From positions 62,001-126,000 of the forward strand of contig JBMOLU010000086.1 in assembly GCA_049325275.1 (NCBI GenBank): a stretch of 64,000 nt of DNA, read 5' to 3'. The translations under genes and the position numbers were made by a program. This document shows, piece after piece, positions 8,459 through 17,071 of this stretch (positions are counted from its first letter, which is position 1; each line of letters opens with the position of its first letter). Below the pieces are notes generated by a model that was not told where the DNA came from, did not search any database, and saw only the letters and a list, made by a program, of their open reading frames with translations. This stretch comes from CAIQJJ01 sp049325275. Lineage in GTDB: Bacteria > Chloroflexota > Anaerolineae > Anaerolineales > UBA4823.

Positions 8459-8514
8459 TAGCCGGCTAATAATTAGCTGACTAACTATAACCGGCTAATT
8501 ATAAACCGGCTAAC
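8457..8514 (+). promoter_or_regulatory. Four tandem MarR-type operator palindromes
   Basis: Four copies of a TTAGCCGGCTAA-type palindrome: ATTAGCCGGCTAAT (8457-8470, perfect), TTAGCTGACTAA (8473-8484, degenerate), TAACCGGCTAAT (8488-8499) and AAACCGGCTAAC (8503-8514). Their centres are spaced by 15, 14 and 15 bases. They fill the region between the -10 and the ribosome binding site, as expected of an autoregulated MarR repressor. Confidence 0.8.
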
Positions 8515-8534
8515 TGATTTGGAGAGATTCGCCC

Positions 8535-8999
8535 ATGAACGCTCCCCCAGAACCCCAGATGCTCGATTTTTTGCTGGCCCAGGTTTCGCGCCTGCATCAT
8601 GCACGTGTCCACCAGTTGCTGGAAGCAATTGGCCTGTACCGCGGCCAGCCGCGCGTACTGCACATCCTTTGGAAGCAGGATGGCCTGACCCACAAGGAAC
8701 TGGCGGCGATCATGCAAATTACCCCGGCAACGATCACCCGTATGCTCCAGCGCATGGAGAGGGCCGGGTTCGTGCAGCGCCGCCTCGACCCGTCTGACCA
8801 GCGCGTTTCACGCGTCTACCTGACCGAAGCGGGGTGGGCTGTCCGCGAGCAGGTCGAGATCACCTGGCGGCGGATGGAATGCGACGATTTTGCCGGTTTC
8901 TCGCCCGATGAACTGGTCACCTTGCGTGGTTTCTTGCAGCGCATTCGCACCAACTTGACGCGCGCCATTGCCGCGAACGATCAGGAAAGCAGCGTATGA
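8535..8999 (+). CDS. MarR-family transcriptional regulator
   Basis: A 154-residue winged-helix protein. The recognition helix region reads LAAIMQITPATITRMLQRME and the wing contains RRLDPSDQRVSRVYLTEAG, the classic MarR D-x-R-D/S-x-R pattern. Flanking helices (about 5-30 and 110-150) would form the dimer interface. The ribosome binding site TTGGAGAG precedes the start. Its stop overlaps the start of the first ABC gene (ATGA at 8996-8999), so it is translationally coupled to the exporter it presumably controls. Four palindromes directly upstream suggest autorepression, relieved by an exported or toxic ligand. Confidence 0.9.
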   Translation: MNAPPEPQMLDFLLAQVSRLHHARVHQLLEAIGLYRGQPRVLHILWKQDGLTHKELAAIMQITPATITRMLQRMERAGFVQRRLDPSDQRVSRVYLTEAGWAVREQVEITWRRMECDDFAGFSPDELVTLRGFLQRIRTNLTRAIAANDQESSV

Positions 9000-10726
9000 G
9001 CTCGATCCGCAAGATTTCTTATTTTCTCAAACCTTACTGGCACTGGGCCGTCCTGGCGCCGCTGATGATGCTGTTCGAAGTGGTCATGGATTTGCTCCAG
9101 CCTCGCCTGGTGCAGCGCATTGTCGATGAAGGGATAGCGCACCTGGACATGCACGTGGTGATCCAGACCGGCCTGTGGATGGTGGTCGTTGCTTTTGGCG
9201 GCGCCGTAGGCGGGGTCGGTTGTACGATCTTTGCCATGCTGGCCTCGCAGGGTTTCGGCGCCGACTTGCGCAGCGCCATGTTCCGCAAGGTACAGTCGCT
9301 TTCCTTCGGTAACCTGGACGAGTTGGAAACCGGCCAGATCATTACCCGCCTGACGAACGACGTTACCCAGGTACAGGAGGTGGTGGCGATGCTGCTGCGC
9401 ATCATGGTGCGCGCCCCGTTGACTTTGATCGGCAGCCTGATCATGGCCTTTCTCACCAGCCCGCGCCTGTCGTTGATCTTTTTGGCCGTGTCGCCGTTCG
9501 TCGGCTTCCTGGTGTGGTGGGTGATCGGCAGGGCTTATCCGATGTTCGGCCGGGTGCAGCGCAGGCTCGACGATCTGAACTCGGTCTTGCAGGAAAACCT
9601 GGCCGGGATACGGGTGGTGAAGGCTTTTGCGCGAGCAGATTATGAGGTTGGGCGCTTTGGGCGTGTCAACGATAATTTGATGGACGAGACGATCCGCGCC
9701 GCCCGTGTGCTGGCCGTGACCTCACCGGGGATGATGGTGGCCGTCAACTTGGGGGTCGTGGCGGCGATCTGGTTCGGGGGGGTGCAAATCACGCAGGGGG
9801 GCATGCAAACCGGCCAGTTGATCGCCTTCATCACCTACCTGATGCGGGCCTTAGGTTCGCTGATGATGGTCAGTATGTTACTGATGCGCCTGGCGCGTGC
9901 CCAGGCTTCGGCCGACCGCATCCAGGAAGTTATGGAAAGCGTCCCCAAGATTCGGCCGCCCGTCTCCGCGCACCAGGGCATTGCCGGGCGCGGGCGTATC
10001 ACCTTCGAAGGGGTCACCTTTTCCTACGGCGATGGAAAAGACCCCGTGCTGAAGAATATCAACCTGACGGCCGAGCCGGGGCAGCGCGTGGCGATTTTGG
10101 GGGCTACGGGGGCGGGAAAATCGAGCCTGATCCATTTGATCCCGCGTTTTTACGATGTCAGCGCCGGCCGCATCTGCTTGGATGGGGTAGATGTGCGCCA
10201 GATCGACGAGGCTGCGCTGCGGCGCAGCATCGGCGTGGCCTTGCAGGAAGCGATCCTGTTCAGCGGCACCATTCGTGACAACATCCGTTACGGCAGGCCC
10301 GATGCCGCCGATGAGGACGTAGTCGCCGCGGCGAAAGCGGCTCAGGCGCACGACTTTATCCAGGGTTTTCCTCAAGGCTACGATACGCTCGTCGGGCAGC
10401 GCGGCGTCAACCTTTCTGGCGGGCAGAAGCAGCGCCTGGCGATCGCACGTGCGCTGCTGACCCGCCCGACCGTCCTGATCCTCGACGACAGCACCAGCGC
10501 TGTGGATGTGGAGACGGAAAGCCGCATCGAGCAGGCCCTCGAGACCTGCCTCAACGGCTCGACGCGCCTCGTCATCGCTCAGCGCATCAGCACGGTGCTC
10601 AACGCCGACAAGATCGTCGTGCTCGAAGATGGTGCGATCGCCGCCGAAGGCAGGCACGCCGATTTGCTGGCCTCCAGCCCGATTTATCGCGAAATCTACG
10701 ATTCACAGCTTGGTAATGGACATTAG
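8996..10726 (+). CDS. ABC exporter half-transporter, degenerate-site subunit
   Basis: A 576-residue type IV ABC exporter: six-helix membrane domain (about 15-310) and C-terminal ATPase domain. Walker A is GATGAGKSS (Lys375) and the signature is the canonical LSGGQ. Walker B is LILDDSTSAVD, with Asp instead of the catalytic Glu, and the switch region reads VIAQRIS, with Gln instead of His. This pattern marks the degenerate-site partner of heterodimeric exporters such as TM287/288 or BmrCD. The next gene supplies the complementary subunit, starting two bases after this stop. Substrate unknown; MarR control suggests multidrug or metabolite efflux. Confidence 0.92.
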   Translation: MSSIRKISYFLKPYWHWAVLAPLMMLFEVVMDLLQPRLVQRIVDEGIAHLDMHVVIQTGLWMVVVAFGGAVGGVGCTIFAMLASQGFGADLRSAMFRKVQSLSFGNLDELETGQIITRLTNDVTQVQEVVAMLLRIMVRAPLTLIGSLIMAFLTSPRLSLIFLAVSPFVGFLVWWVIGRAYPMFGRVQRRLDDLNSVLQENLAGIRVVKAFARADYEVGRFGRVNDNLMDETIRAARVLAVTSPGMMVAVNLGVVAAIWFGGVQITQGGMQTGQLIAFITYLMRALGSLMMVSMLLMRLARAQASADRIQEVMESVPKIRPPVSAHQGIAGRGRITFEGVTFSYGDGKDPVLKNINLTAEPGQRVAILGATGAGKSSLIHLIPRFYDVSAGRICLDGVDVRQIDEAALRRSIGVALQEAILFSGTIRDNIRYGRPDAADEDVVAAAKAAQAHDFIQGFPQGYDTLVGQRGVNLSGGQKQRLAIARALLTRPTVLILDDSTSAVDVETESRIEQALETCLNGSTRLVIAQRISTVLNADKIVVLEDGAIAAEGRHADLLASSPIYREIYDSQLGNGH

Positions 10727-10728
10727 GT

Positions 10729-12591
10729 ATGGAACGTAAACCATTTTCTTCACAACCTGCCGTCGCTTCCCCAGCACGCGGCCCCGGTGGGCCGGGCGGC
10801 GGGCCGGCTGCGTGGATGGTGCGCTCGCCGGAGCGCGCCAAAGATCGCCGCGGCACGCTGGCGCGCTTGTGGGGTTATTTGCGCCACCAGGGCCGGGCGT
10901 TGGTAGCCGTTTTGCTGCTCGTGCTTGCCACCTCGGGCATGGATTTGCTTTCGCCGTACATCCTGGGCCTGGCCATCGACGAGTTCATTCTCAAAAACAA
11001 CCTGCCCGGCCTGGCGTGTCTTGGGGTGTTGATGATCGGTCTGTACCTGGTGGGGGCCTTGCTGACCTGGGTACAGGCTTACCTGATGGCCGCAGTTGCG
11101 CAGCGTACGGTGCGTGATATCCGCAATGATCTCTTCATCCACTTCCAGGCCCTTCCGCTGCGTTACATCGATCAGCGCACTCACGGTGAGCTGATGAGCC
11201 GTTTGACCAACGACGTGGAAAACGTCAGCGCGGTGCTCAACGAAAGCGTGACGCAACTGGTTGCCAGCATGGTCGGCATCGTCGGCGTGGCGGCAGTGAT
11301 GTTTGCGATCAATGTGCGCCTGGCTATCGTTAGCCTGATCACCCTGCCGATGATGGCCTTCATCAGCCAGTGGGTGGCCAAGCGCACCCGGCGCGGTTTC
11401 CGCGACCAGCAGGAATTCCTGGGAAACCTGAACGGCATCATCGAGGAAACCGTTACCGGGCAGCGGGTCGTCAAAGCTTACGGCCGCGAAACGGACGTGA
11501 TTGCCCACTTCGACGTGACGAATCACAGGCTGCGCCGGGCGGCCACGCGCGCCCAGACTTTCGCCGGTTTGCTTGGGCCGATGTCGAATTTCGTCAACAA
11601 CCTGGGCTTTGCCATCGTTGCCGGCGCGGGCGGATGGATGGCCGTGCGCGGCCTGGCGACCGTCGGCACGATCGCCAGCTTCGTCAACTACGCCCGCCAG
11701 TTTTCGATGCCGATCAACCAGATCGCCAACCTGTACAATACGATCCAATCGGCCTTGGCCGGGGCGGAACGTATCTTCCAGGTCATCGACGAAGCGCCGG
11801 AGCCGGTAGACGCCCCAGATGCGTTGGCGTTGTCCCGGCTGCGCGGCGAAGTGGTCTTCGAAAATGTGTGCTTTGGTTACAACCCCGACGTGCCCGTGCT
11901 GAAAAACGTCAACCTGCATGCCCGGCCCGGCCAGACGATCGCCCTGGTGGGGCCAACGGGCGCCGGCAAGACGACCATTGTCAACCTGCTCAGCCGTTTT
12001 TACGACGTCGACCGGGGGCGCATCTCGATCGATGGTATCGAAATCGGCCGCTACCGCAAGGCCGACCTGCGCCGCACCTTGGGCATCGTGCTGCAAGATA
12101 CCTATCTGTTTGCCGGTACGGTAATGGAGAACATCCGTTACGGCCGCCTGGAGGCCGGCGACGAAGACGTGATCGCCGCCGCCCGCCTGGCCAACGCCGA
12201 TCAGTTCATTCACCGCTTGCCGCTGGGCTACGACACGCCGCTTTCGGAGCGGGGCAGCAACCTCAGCCAGGGGCAGCGCCAGTTGCTGGCGATTGCGCGT
12301 GCCATCCTGGCCGACCCGGGGATTCTGATCCTCGACGAGGCCACCAGCAGCGTCGATACGCGTACCGAGCAGCACATCCAGCAGGCCATGCTGCGCCTGA
12401 TGCAGGGCCGCACGTCCTTTGTGATCGCCCACCGCTTGAGCACGATCCGCCAGGCAGATCAAATTTTGGTGATCGACCACGGTGAGATCGTCGAGCGTGG
12501 CCGGCACAAAGACCTGCTGGCGGCGAAGGGCTTTTATTGGGCGCTCTACACCAGCCAGTTTAAGGGGCAGTTGCACGCTGTGCCCGGTTAG
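10729..12591 (+). CDS. ABC exporter half-transporter, consensus-site subunit
   Basis: A 620-residue half-transporter with an extended, Gly/Pro-rich cytoplasmic N-terminus (about 1-45), a six-helix membrane domain (about 50-350) and an ATPase domain. Walker A is GPTGAGKTT (Lys414), Walker B is LILDEATSSVD with the catalytic Glu, and the switch is VIAHRLS with His. Its own signature is LSQGQ rather than LSGGQ. Combined with the partner, one composite ATP site is fully canonical and the other is defective in both Walker B and signature, as in asymmetric exporters. It is the last gene of the marR operon. Confidence 0.92.
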   Translation: MERKPFSSQPAVASPARGPGGPGGGPAAWMVRSPERAKDRRGTLARLWGYLRHQGRALVAVLLLVLATSGMDLLSPYILGLAIDEFILKNNLPGLACLGVLMIGLYLVGALLTWVQAYLMAAVAQRTVRDIRNDLFIHFQALPLRYIDQRTHGELMSRLTNDVENVSAVLNESVTQLVASMVGIVGVAAVMFAINVRLAIVSLITLPMMAFISQWVAKRTRRGFRDQQEFLGNLNGIIEETVTGQRVVKAYGRETDVIAHFDVTNHRLRRAATRAQTFAGLLGPMSNFVNNLGFAIVAGAGGWMAVRGLATVGTIASFVNYARQFSMPINQIANLYNTIQSALAGAERIFQVIDEAPEPVDAPDALALSRLRGEVVFENVCFGYNPDVPVLKNVNLHARPGQTIALVGPTGAGKTTIVNLLSRFYDVDRGRISIDGIEIGRYRKADLRRTLGIVLQDTYLFAGTVMENIRYGRLEAGDEDVIAAARLANADQFIHRLPLGYDTPLSERGSNLSQGQRQLLAIARAILADPGILILDEATSSVDTRTEQHIQQAMLRLMQGRTSFVIAHRLSTIRQADQILVIDHGEIVERGRHKDLLAAKGFYWALYTSQFKGQLHAVPG

Positions 12592-12682
12592 GCGCCGCCG
12601 ATTGTGACGTGGGCGATCGTACCTGGCAGGCATTAAAATTCTGGATAGTCCTATCACAACCTGCACTGCTAACCCGCATAAG

Positions 12683-12702
12683 CCAGAACCGCACGGTTCT
12701 GG
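12683..12702 (+). other. Short perfect hairpin downstream of the ABC operon
   Basis: CCAGAACC (12683-12690) pairs with GGTTCTGG (12695-12702) around a four-base loop. It lacks a T run, so it may be a 3' processing or stability element rather than an intrinsic terminator. A second weak stem (ACCGGC/GCTGGT, 12763-12777) is followed by six T and is the better terminator candidate. Confidence 0.3.
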
Positions 12703-12790
12703 CGGAATGTATAGGGTGGACCTAATGTTGATGGTAATGCGTACCACCGGCCTGGTCTGTTCACCGGCGCCGCTGGTTTTTTCGACTTAC

Positions 12791-12836
12791 TTGACTTAAT
12801 TAGAAATATATCTATAATTAGATTTATGTCTAATTA
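12791..12836 (+). promoter_or_regulatory. Leaderless promoter and overlapping operator of the ArsR-like gene
   Basis: TTGACT (12791-12796) and TATAAT (12813-12818) are 16 bases apart, and the ATG starts at 12826, so transcription should begin at or within a base or two of the start codon. The half-site TAATTAGA occurs at 12797-12804 and 12815-12822. Its reverse complement TCTAATTA occurs at 12829-12836, inside the coding sequence. A bound dimer would cover the promoter and the start codon. Confidence 0.65.
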
Positions 12837-13425
12837 TGATTTCTCACCCACTTCAACCCAAACCTTAACCACCAATGAGCAAATCCGGGCTTATGTGAAC
12901 CCCACCCGCATGACCATCCTGACGATGCTCGCGCAGGATAAGGACTCGGTTTCTGGTGTAGCGCGCCAGTTGGGCGTGCACCCCGCCAATCTCACCCACC
13001 ATTTCAAGCTGCTCGAGAAAACCGGTTTGATCAAGCTGGTGGAAAAGCGCGAAACCGGCAAGAATCTGGAGAAGCTCTACCGCGCGGCTGCCTACCACTT
13101 TACTATCCAGGCCGGTGGGCCGCCCACAAGCCAGCAAGTGCTGGCCCTTTCCATCCTGCGCGATAGCCTCACTGCTGCCCTGCAGGCGCTCGAGAACACC
13201 TCCGAAGAGCAGGCGGTGTTGGGGTTGCTGAAAACCGTGCGCCTGCGCCCGCAAGATGTCGAGTTGTTTGCCCAAAAGCTGGCCGGACTTGCTCAGGAGT
13301 TCGAAGCACACGCTGCCGAAAGTGGAAACGCCTACAGCCTGAACCTTAGTCTATACCCCACTGAGGTGGGCCACACACCCGCCCGCAAGATCGTCATCGG
13401 TAGGGATGAAGAGCCAGTGGATTAA
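12826..13425 (+). CDS. ArsR-type winged-helix transcriptional regulator
   Basis: A 199-residue protein. The helix-turn-helix is DSVSGVARQLGVHPANLTHH followed by FKLLEKTGLIKLVEKRETGKN, the ArsR/HTH_20 layout. The remaining C-terminal half (about 95-199) is not a known metal-binding extension: it has no cysteines and may bind a non-metal ligand or dimerise. No Shine-Dalgarno sequence precedes the ATG; the promoter geometry points to a leaderless mRNA. Inverted TAATTAGA half-sites overlap the start, so autorepression is likely. The neighbouring serine hydrolase genes may be targets, but they do not share the half-site obviously. Confidence 0.8.
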   Translation: MSNYDFSPTSTQTLTTNEQIRAYVNPTRMTILTMLAQDKDSVSGVARQLGVHPANLTHHFKLLEKTGLIKLVEKRETGKNLEKLYRAAAYHFTIQAGGPPTSQQVLALSILRDSLTAALQALENTSEEQAVLGLLKTVRLRPQDVELFAQKLAGLAQEFEAHAAESGNAYSLNLSLYPTEVGHTPARKIVIGRDEEPVD

Positions 13426-13477
13426 CGCATTCCCATTCAAGGGTCTGTAGAACCGATTTATCTAGAAATAGTCAAGC

Positions 13478-13547
13478 GAACGGCACGTTCGCAGTGAACG
13501 GCACGTTCGCAGTGAACGGCACGTTCGCAGTGAACGGCACGTTCGCA
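13478..13547. repeat. Tandem 18-bp repeats, each an inverted repeat (3.9 copies)
   Basis: GAACGGCACGTTCGCAGT is repeated perfectly three times from 13478, with a fourth copy truncated after 16 bases. Each unit contains the dyad GAACG-GCA-CGTTC. The array lies 37 bases before the serine hydrolase start and just upstream of TATAAT (13564-13569). Its position suggests an operator array, though it could equally be a neutral repeat expansion. Confidence 0.9.
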
Positions 13548-13563
13548 CCTCGAGCCGCGCCGG

Positions 13564-13569
13564 TATAAT
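13564..13569 (+). promoter_or_regulatory. -10 element for the class A-like serine hydrolase gene
   Basis: TATAAT lies 14 bases before the start codon at 13584 and directly after the 18-bp repeat array. The -35 position falls inside the last repeat and does not resemble TTGACA, which would fit an activator-dependent promoter. Confidence 0.5.
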
Positions 13570-13583
13570 TTACGGAGGACAAA

Positions 13584-14813
13584 ATGTCGAAGTTTTCAGG
13601 AAAAAAGATATTGCATTGGATTTTTTGGATCGTTTTGGTTTTGGCGGTGAGTGTCATCACGGGTGTGGTGGTTTTGCTTTACCAAGCTAACCAGCACAAA
13701 CGTGAACTGGCCACCGCCATCCACACCAACCCCGGCACAACAGCCATTGCCGCCTACACCATCGATGCCTACGGGCAGCCGGTGGATGATGGTCACGCTA
13801 TCTTTGCCAACGCCGATACACCGCTCGTCATGGCCTCCACCATGAAAACCATCGTCCTGGCTGCCTACGAAGATGCGGTTGAACGCGGTGAACTCGACCC
13901 CGGCGAGCCAATTGCCATCACCGACCTGGAGAAGCATTACCTGCCCAAAACCGATGGTGGCGCTCATGTAGCCGGGTTGGCTGCCCTGGGCCTGGCTGCC
14001 GACGCTGACGGCTTCGCCAAAGACCAGTCAGCCACCATCACACTCGACGCCATCGCCCGCATCATGATCTACAACAGCGGCAACGCGGAAACCGACTATC
14101 TGCTGGCACGCCTGGGTGCAGAACGCCTTGCCGCCACGATGTCCGCTGCCGGGCTGGAGCAGCACACGCCCATCCACTCAATCCTGGGCATTACCCTGGC
14201 AATGTTCAACCATGAAGCTCCCCTGATCGATCCAGCCCAGCGACAGGAACTCATCGATGAGGTTGCCGGTGGCAACTTTATCACGCTGGAAGGCCTGGCC
14301 GATTTATACCGGCACGATCGCGACTGGCGGGCGGCGCAGCTCGCCTTCATGAAGTCGGACGCCTTCCCCACAGTGGCCAACCGGATGGGCTGGGAAGGCC
14401 AGGTGGCGGCCAGCCGGTTGTTCCCCAAAGGGACGGCGCGCGAGTACGCTCATCTCATGGCGCAAATCGCCAGCGGGCAGTTCATCTCCCCTGCCGTCAG
14501 CGCTCGCATCCAGCAAAAACTCGAAAGCATTCCCGACGAACAACCTATGCTGTGGTTTTTCCACCAACGCTATGGAGCTAAAGGTGGGATGACTGCCGGC
14601 GTGCTGAACCTGGCCTCCTATGCCGTTCCCAAAAGCGGCCCACTGGCCGGCCGAACCCGTGTGGTGGTGATCTTGACGAACGATTTGCCCTACGAAGCAT
14701 GGGTCAACCTGGCGCAGTTCCAGAGCATCTACCTGCTGCAAGCCGATCTGGCAAAGGCTGTGGAAACTTTCGGCGTAGAAATCGCCCTGCCGAACCAAAA
14801 GCGATCGCCGTGA
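13584..14813 (+). CDS. Membrane-anchored class A beta-lactamase-fold serine hydrolase
   Basis: A 409-residue protein with an N-terminal anchor (about 10-34) and a beta-lactamase2-type domain. The S-x-x-K nucleophile motif is STMK (Ser85-Lys88), the S-x-N-like motif is NSGNAETDYLL (Ser165, Asn167), and the KTG-like strand is GAKGGMTAG. Such proteins include true beta-lactamases, but also peptidases and esterases acting at the cell surface. The spacing is longer than in TEM-type enzymes, so resistance activity is doubtful. A GGAGG ribosome binding site precedes the ATG. The gene is preceded by the unusual 18-bp dyad repeat array and converges on the next serine hydrolase gene. Confidence 0.75.
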   Translation: MSKFSGKKILHWIFWIVLVLAVSVITGVVVLLYQANQHKRELATAIHTNPGTTAIAAYTIDAYGQPVDDGHAIFANADTPLVMASTMKTIVLAAYEDAVERGELDPGEPIAITDLEKHYLPKTDGGAHVAGLAALGLAADADGFAKDQSATITLDAIARIMIYNSGNAETDYLLARLGAERLAATMSAAGLEQHTPIHSILGITLAMFNHEAPLIDPAQRQELIDEVAGGNFITLEGLADLYRHDRDWRAAQLAFMKSDAFPTVANRMGWEGQVAASRLFPKGTAREYAHLMAQIASGQFISPAVSARIQQKLESIPDEQPMLWFFHQRYGAKGGMTAGVLNLASYAVPKSGPLAGRTRVVVILTNDLPYEAWVNLAQFQSIYLLQADLAKAVETFGVEIALPNQKRSP

Positions 14814-14828
14814 CAAACAATCGGGTTG

Positions 14829-16310
14829 CTACTCTTTGATGTTCCCATCAAAAGATACCCCTGCCGCTGGTAAACGGACAGTCACGCTTTCAGCGTCAAA
14901 ACACAACTGAGAACTGGCACGTCCAATGTCAAATATCTCGATTTCAAACGTCTGCGCATCCAGCCAACGCCCGCGCAAGCCATGGCCTTCAACGTTGATG
15001 CGGTAATGCCCATCCAGCCCGACCAGCCAGTCAAAGACCTGGTCGCTGCCCGCTCGTTGGAACTGGAACGTTGCGTGCGTGGTGTCGGCAAATTCCAAAG
15101 ACAGGGTGCTTAAGTTTTGAGGGTTGGGCTGAAGCTGATAGGACCGGCCGGAAATATCAGTGGCAACCGATGGCAGCGCCCGGTTGATCCAGGCCGGGTC
15201 GGGCTGGGCAAGGGCATCCAGTGTTTGTTGCAGCGCCGCCACGCCGGCGGGATCAGGCGGCAGGGGAAAGCCAAAGGCCGTGAGCGCTGGTTTCAACACA
15301 GCCGTTTCGACCTCGTCAAAGTCAACGCCGCTACCGGTGACGACCACCAATGCGTTCAGGGCCGGGATGACGCGTAAATTTTGTCCGCCGCGCCCGATGG
15401 CAGCATACCCCCCATCAGGCACCCACCAGCCGTAACCATAACCGTCGTCGCCGCCGGTGGTGGTTTGGGCGCGAACGGCCTCCGGCACCCACGCCGCCGG
15501 GACGATCTGTCGCCCTTCCCACACGCCGCCGTTCAGCCACAGGTAGCCTAGCTTGGCCAGGTCACGCGGCTTCAGGTACAGCTCGCCAGCACCGAGGGCG
15601 TTCCCTTGCGGGTCGGTGTTCCAGATAAACGTTTGAATCCCCAAGGGTTCGAAGAGATTCTGGCGGGCGAAATCTTGCGTGGTCTGGCCGCTGGCCCGGC
15701 GCAGGGCGGCCGAGAGCAGGTGCATGGCCGGGCTGTCGTAGCAGAACTGGCTGCCCGGCTCGGCGACCATCGGGCGGTCAAGGGCAAACTGCGCCCAGTT
15801 GGGGCTGGCCTGCATGGCATCCACGTTGGCCTGATCACCGGCCAGGCACTGCGACTCAAAGCCGGCCGTCATGCTGGCCAGATGACGCACCGTCAGGTGT
15901 TCTTTACGGGCATCCAGGTTGGCAACCGGCTGGTCGGCAAAGAAGGAGAGCACTGGCTGATCGAGATCGAGTTTGCCCTGATCGGCGGCGATGGCGATCA
16001 AGGTGGTCATCACGCTTTTGGTGATCGAAGCCAGGTTGTGAACCTGATCGCAATCGTAGGGTGCAAAGCAGGCTTCCAGTACCATTTCGCCGTTGCGGAT
16101 CAACAGCAGGCTATCGATGGGCAGTTGACGGGCGCGTAAACCCTGTAACCCGGCAGCAAGCCTGGCCGAAGATAGGCCCTGTGTCTCGGGCGGGGCCGTT
16201 TTCCATCCCGCGGTGGGCCAGTAGAGCGTTCGCAAGGGCAGCCGCCATAGTGAGATTGGGAACACCACGAGCAGGGCTAGAAAAATCAGAAGCAAGATAA
16301 ATTTTAGCAT
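14829..16310 (-). CDS. Class C beta-lactamase-fold serine hydrolase (membrane-anchored)
   Basis: A 493-residue protein: signal anchor (about 2-22), beta-lactamase class C/PBP domain (about 45-375) and a C-terminal beta-rich domain. The nucleophile motif is SITK (Ser95-Lys98) and the Y-x-N equivalent is YDSPAMH, with Ser in place of Asn. Likely an esterase or D-aminopeptidase relative rather than a beta-lactamase. The ATG at 16310 was chosen because AGGA lies seven bases before it and the hydrophobic anchor follows at once. An in-frame ATG at 16343 overlaps the previous stop (TAATG), so translational coupling from there is possible. Confidence 0.75.
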   Translation of the reverse strand: MLKFILLLIFLALLVVFPISLWRLPLRTLYWPTAGWKTAPPETQGLSSARLAAGLQGLRARQLPIDSLLLIRNGEMVLEACFAPYDCDQVHNLASITKSVMTTLIAIAADQGKLDLDQPVLSFFADQPVANLDARKEHLTVRHLASMTAGFESQCLAGDQANVDAMQASPNWAQFALDRPMVAEPGSQFCYDSPAMHLLSAALRRASGQTTQDFARQNLFEPLGIQTFIWNTDPQGNALGAGELYLKPRDLAKLGYLWLNGGVWEGRQIVPAAWVPEAVRAQTTTGGDDGYGYGWWVPDGGYAAIGRGGQNLRVIPALNALVVVTGSGVDFDEVETAVLKPALTAFGFPLPPDPAGVAALQQTLDALAQPDPAWINRALPSVATDISGRSYQLQPNPQNLSTLSLEFADTTHATFQFQRAGSDQVFDWLVGLDGHYRINVEGHGLRGRWLDAQTFEIEIFDIGRASSQLCFDAESVTVRLPAAGVSFDGNIKE

Positions 16311-16342
16311 CGTTGTTTCCTGTGTAAGAAGATGTCGGCTCA

Positions 16343-16978
16343 TTATGCCTGCCTGTCACCAGTTGCCGGTTCTCCGCCATCTAGAAGTGCATCTTCTTTT
16401 TGCAGCACTCGCCCTAACCAGGGGAGCCAGATCAGGCTGAGCAGCAGCACGAAAATACCCAAAAATGGCAGCAGGCTGAGCAGGCCCATGCCGATCCCCA
16501 GGTAAGCCAGAGGCCGAGGCCAGGTGCAACCATTCAGCGCTGCCCAACCGTTCAGGCTGTACCAGGGGCCGTTCAAAAAGATACTCAGCATCCCAAGCAG
16601 GGCGATCAGCGCGTTAAACTGTTCGCCTTGGGCCAGGCTTTTGGCCTGGGTGGTGGCAAACAGACTCAGGCTGGCATTGGCTAACAGCGCCAGCACCGAT
16701 CCCAGTCCGCACACGGCAGCCAGCAGGCTGCGCTTTGGGGCAACGGGGTGCAGGCTGCGGTACAAGGCGGCGATCAACACCAGGGCCAGTATGCCAGAAA
16801 TGAACTTCATGGTGTCTTGCAGCAGCAGCGGCATGGGGTTGCGCTGCGCCAGTTCCACCAGCCGCGCCGGGTCCATCAGGACCCTCGGGCCGATCAAGCC
16901 AAACGCTACGATGAGCGAGCCAAGCCCCGCTGCCGCGCTCAGATAGGCCGCCCAGGGAGGTATTTTTTGTAGGTTCAT
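16343..16978 (-). CDS. Integral membrane protein of unknown function (DUF4386-like layout)
   Basis: A 211-residue protein with six hydrophobic segments (about 10-28, 52-72, 78-100, 112-132, 150-172, 178-200), mostly Leu/Ala-rich, and a short charged C-terminus. The pattern of the first two segments, separated by a PARLVELAQRNP linker, resembles DUF4386 proteins, but this is by eye only. The ATG at 16978 was chosen because AAGGA lies just upstream. The open frame extends to 17131 without a ribosome binding site and would run into the divergent promoter region. It is transcribed with the class C-type hydrolase. Confidence 0.6.
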   Translation of the reverse strand: MNLQKIPPWAAYLSAAAGLGSLIVAFGLIGPRVLMDPARLVELAQRNPMPLLLQDTMKFISGILALVLIAALYRSLHPVAPKRSLLAAVCGLGSVLALLANASLSLFATTQAKSLAQGEQFNALIALLGMLSIFLNGPWYSLNGWAALNGCTWPRPLAYLGIGMGLLSLLPFLGIFVLLLSLIWLPWLGRVLQKEDALLDGGEPATGDRQA

Positions 16979-17071
16979 CGCCAAATTCCTTTCGTTCTTT
17001 TTCCGCAGTTTAATCGCCGCGCAGAAATCGCACATCGGCCAAACCCACGCCGCACATGTCCAACCGGCCAC

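Noticed and set aside
12763..12782. Firm intrinsic terminator call after the ABC operon
   Set aside because: The stem has only six pairs with a G-T mismatch and a three-base loop; mentioned only as a weak candidate.
13472..13660. A minus-strand frame ending in repeated PFTANV units
   Set aside because: It is the translation of the 18-bp DNA repeats and overlaps the beginning of the serine hydrolase gene.
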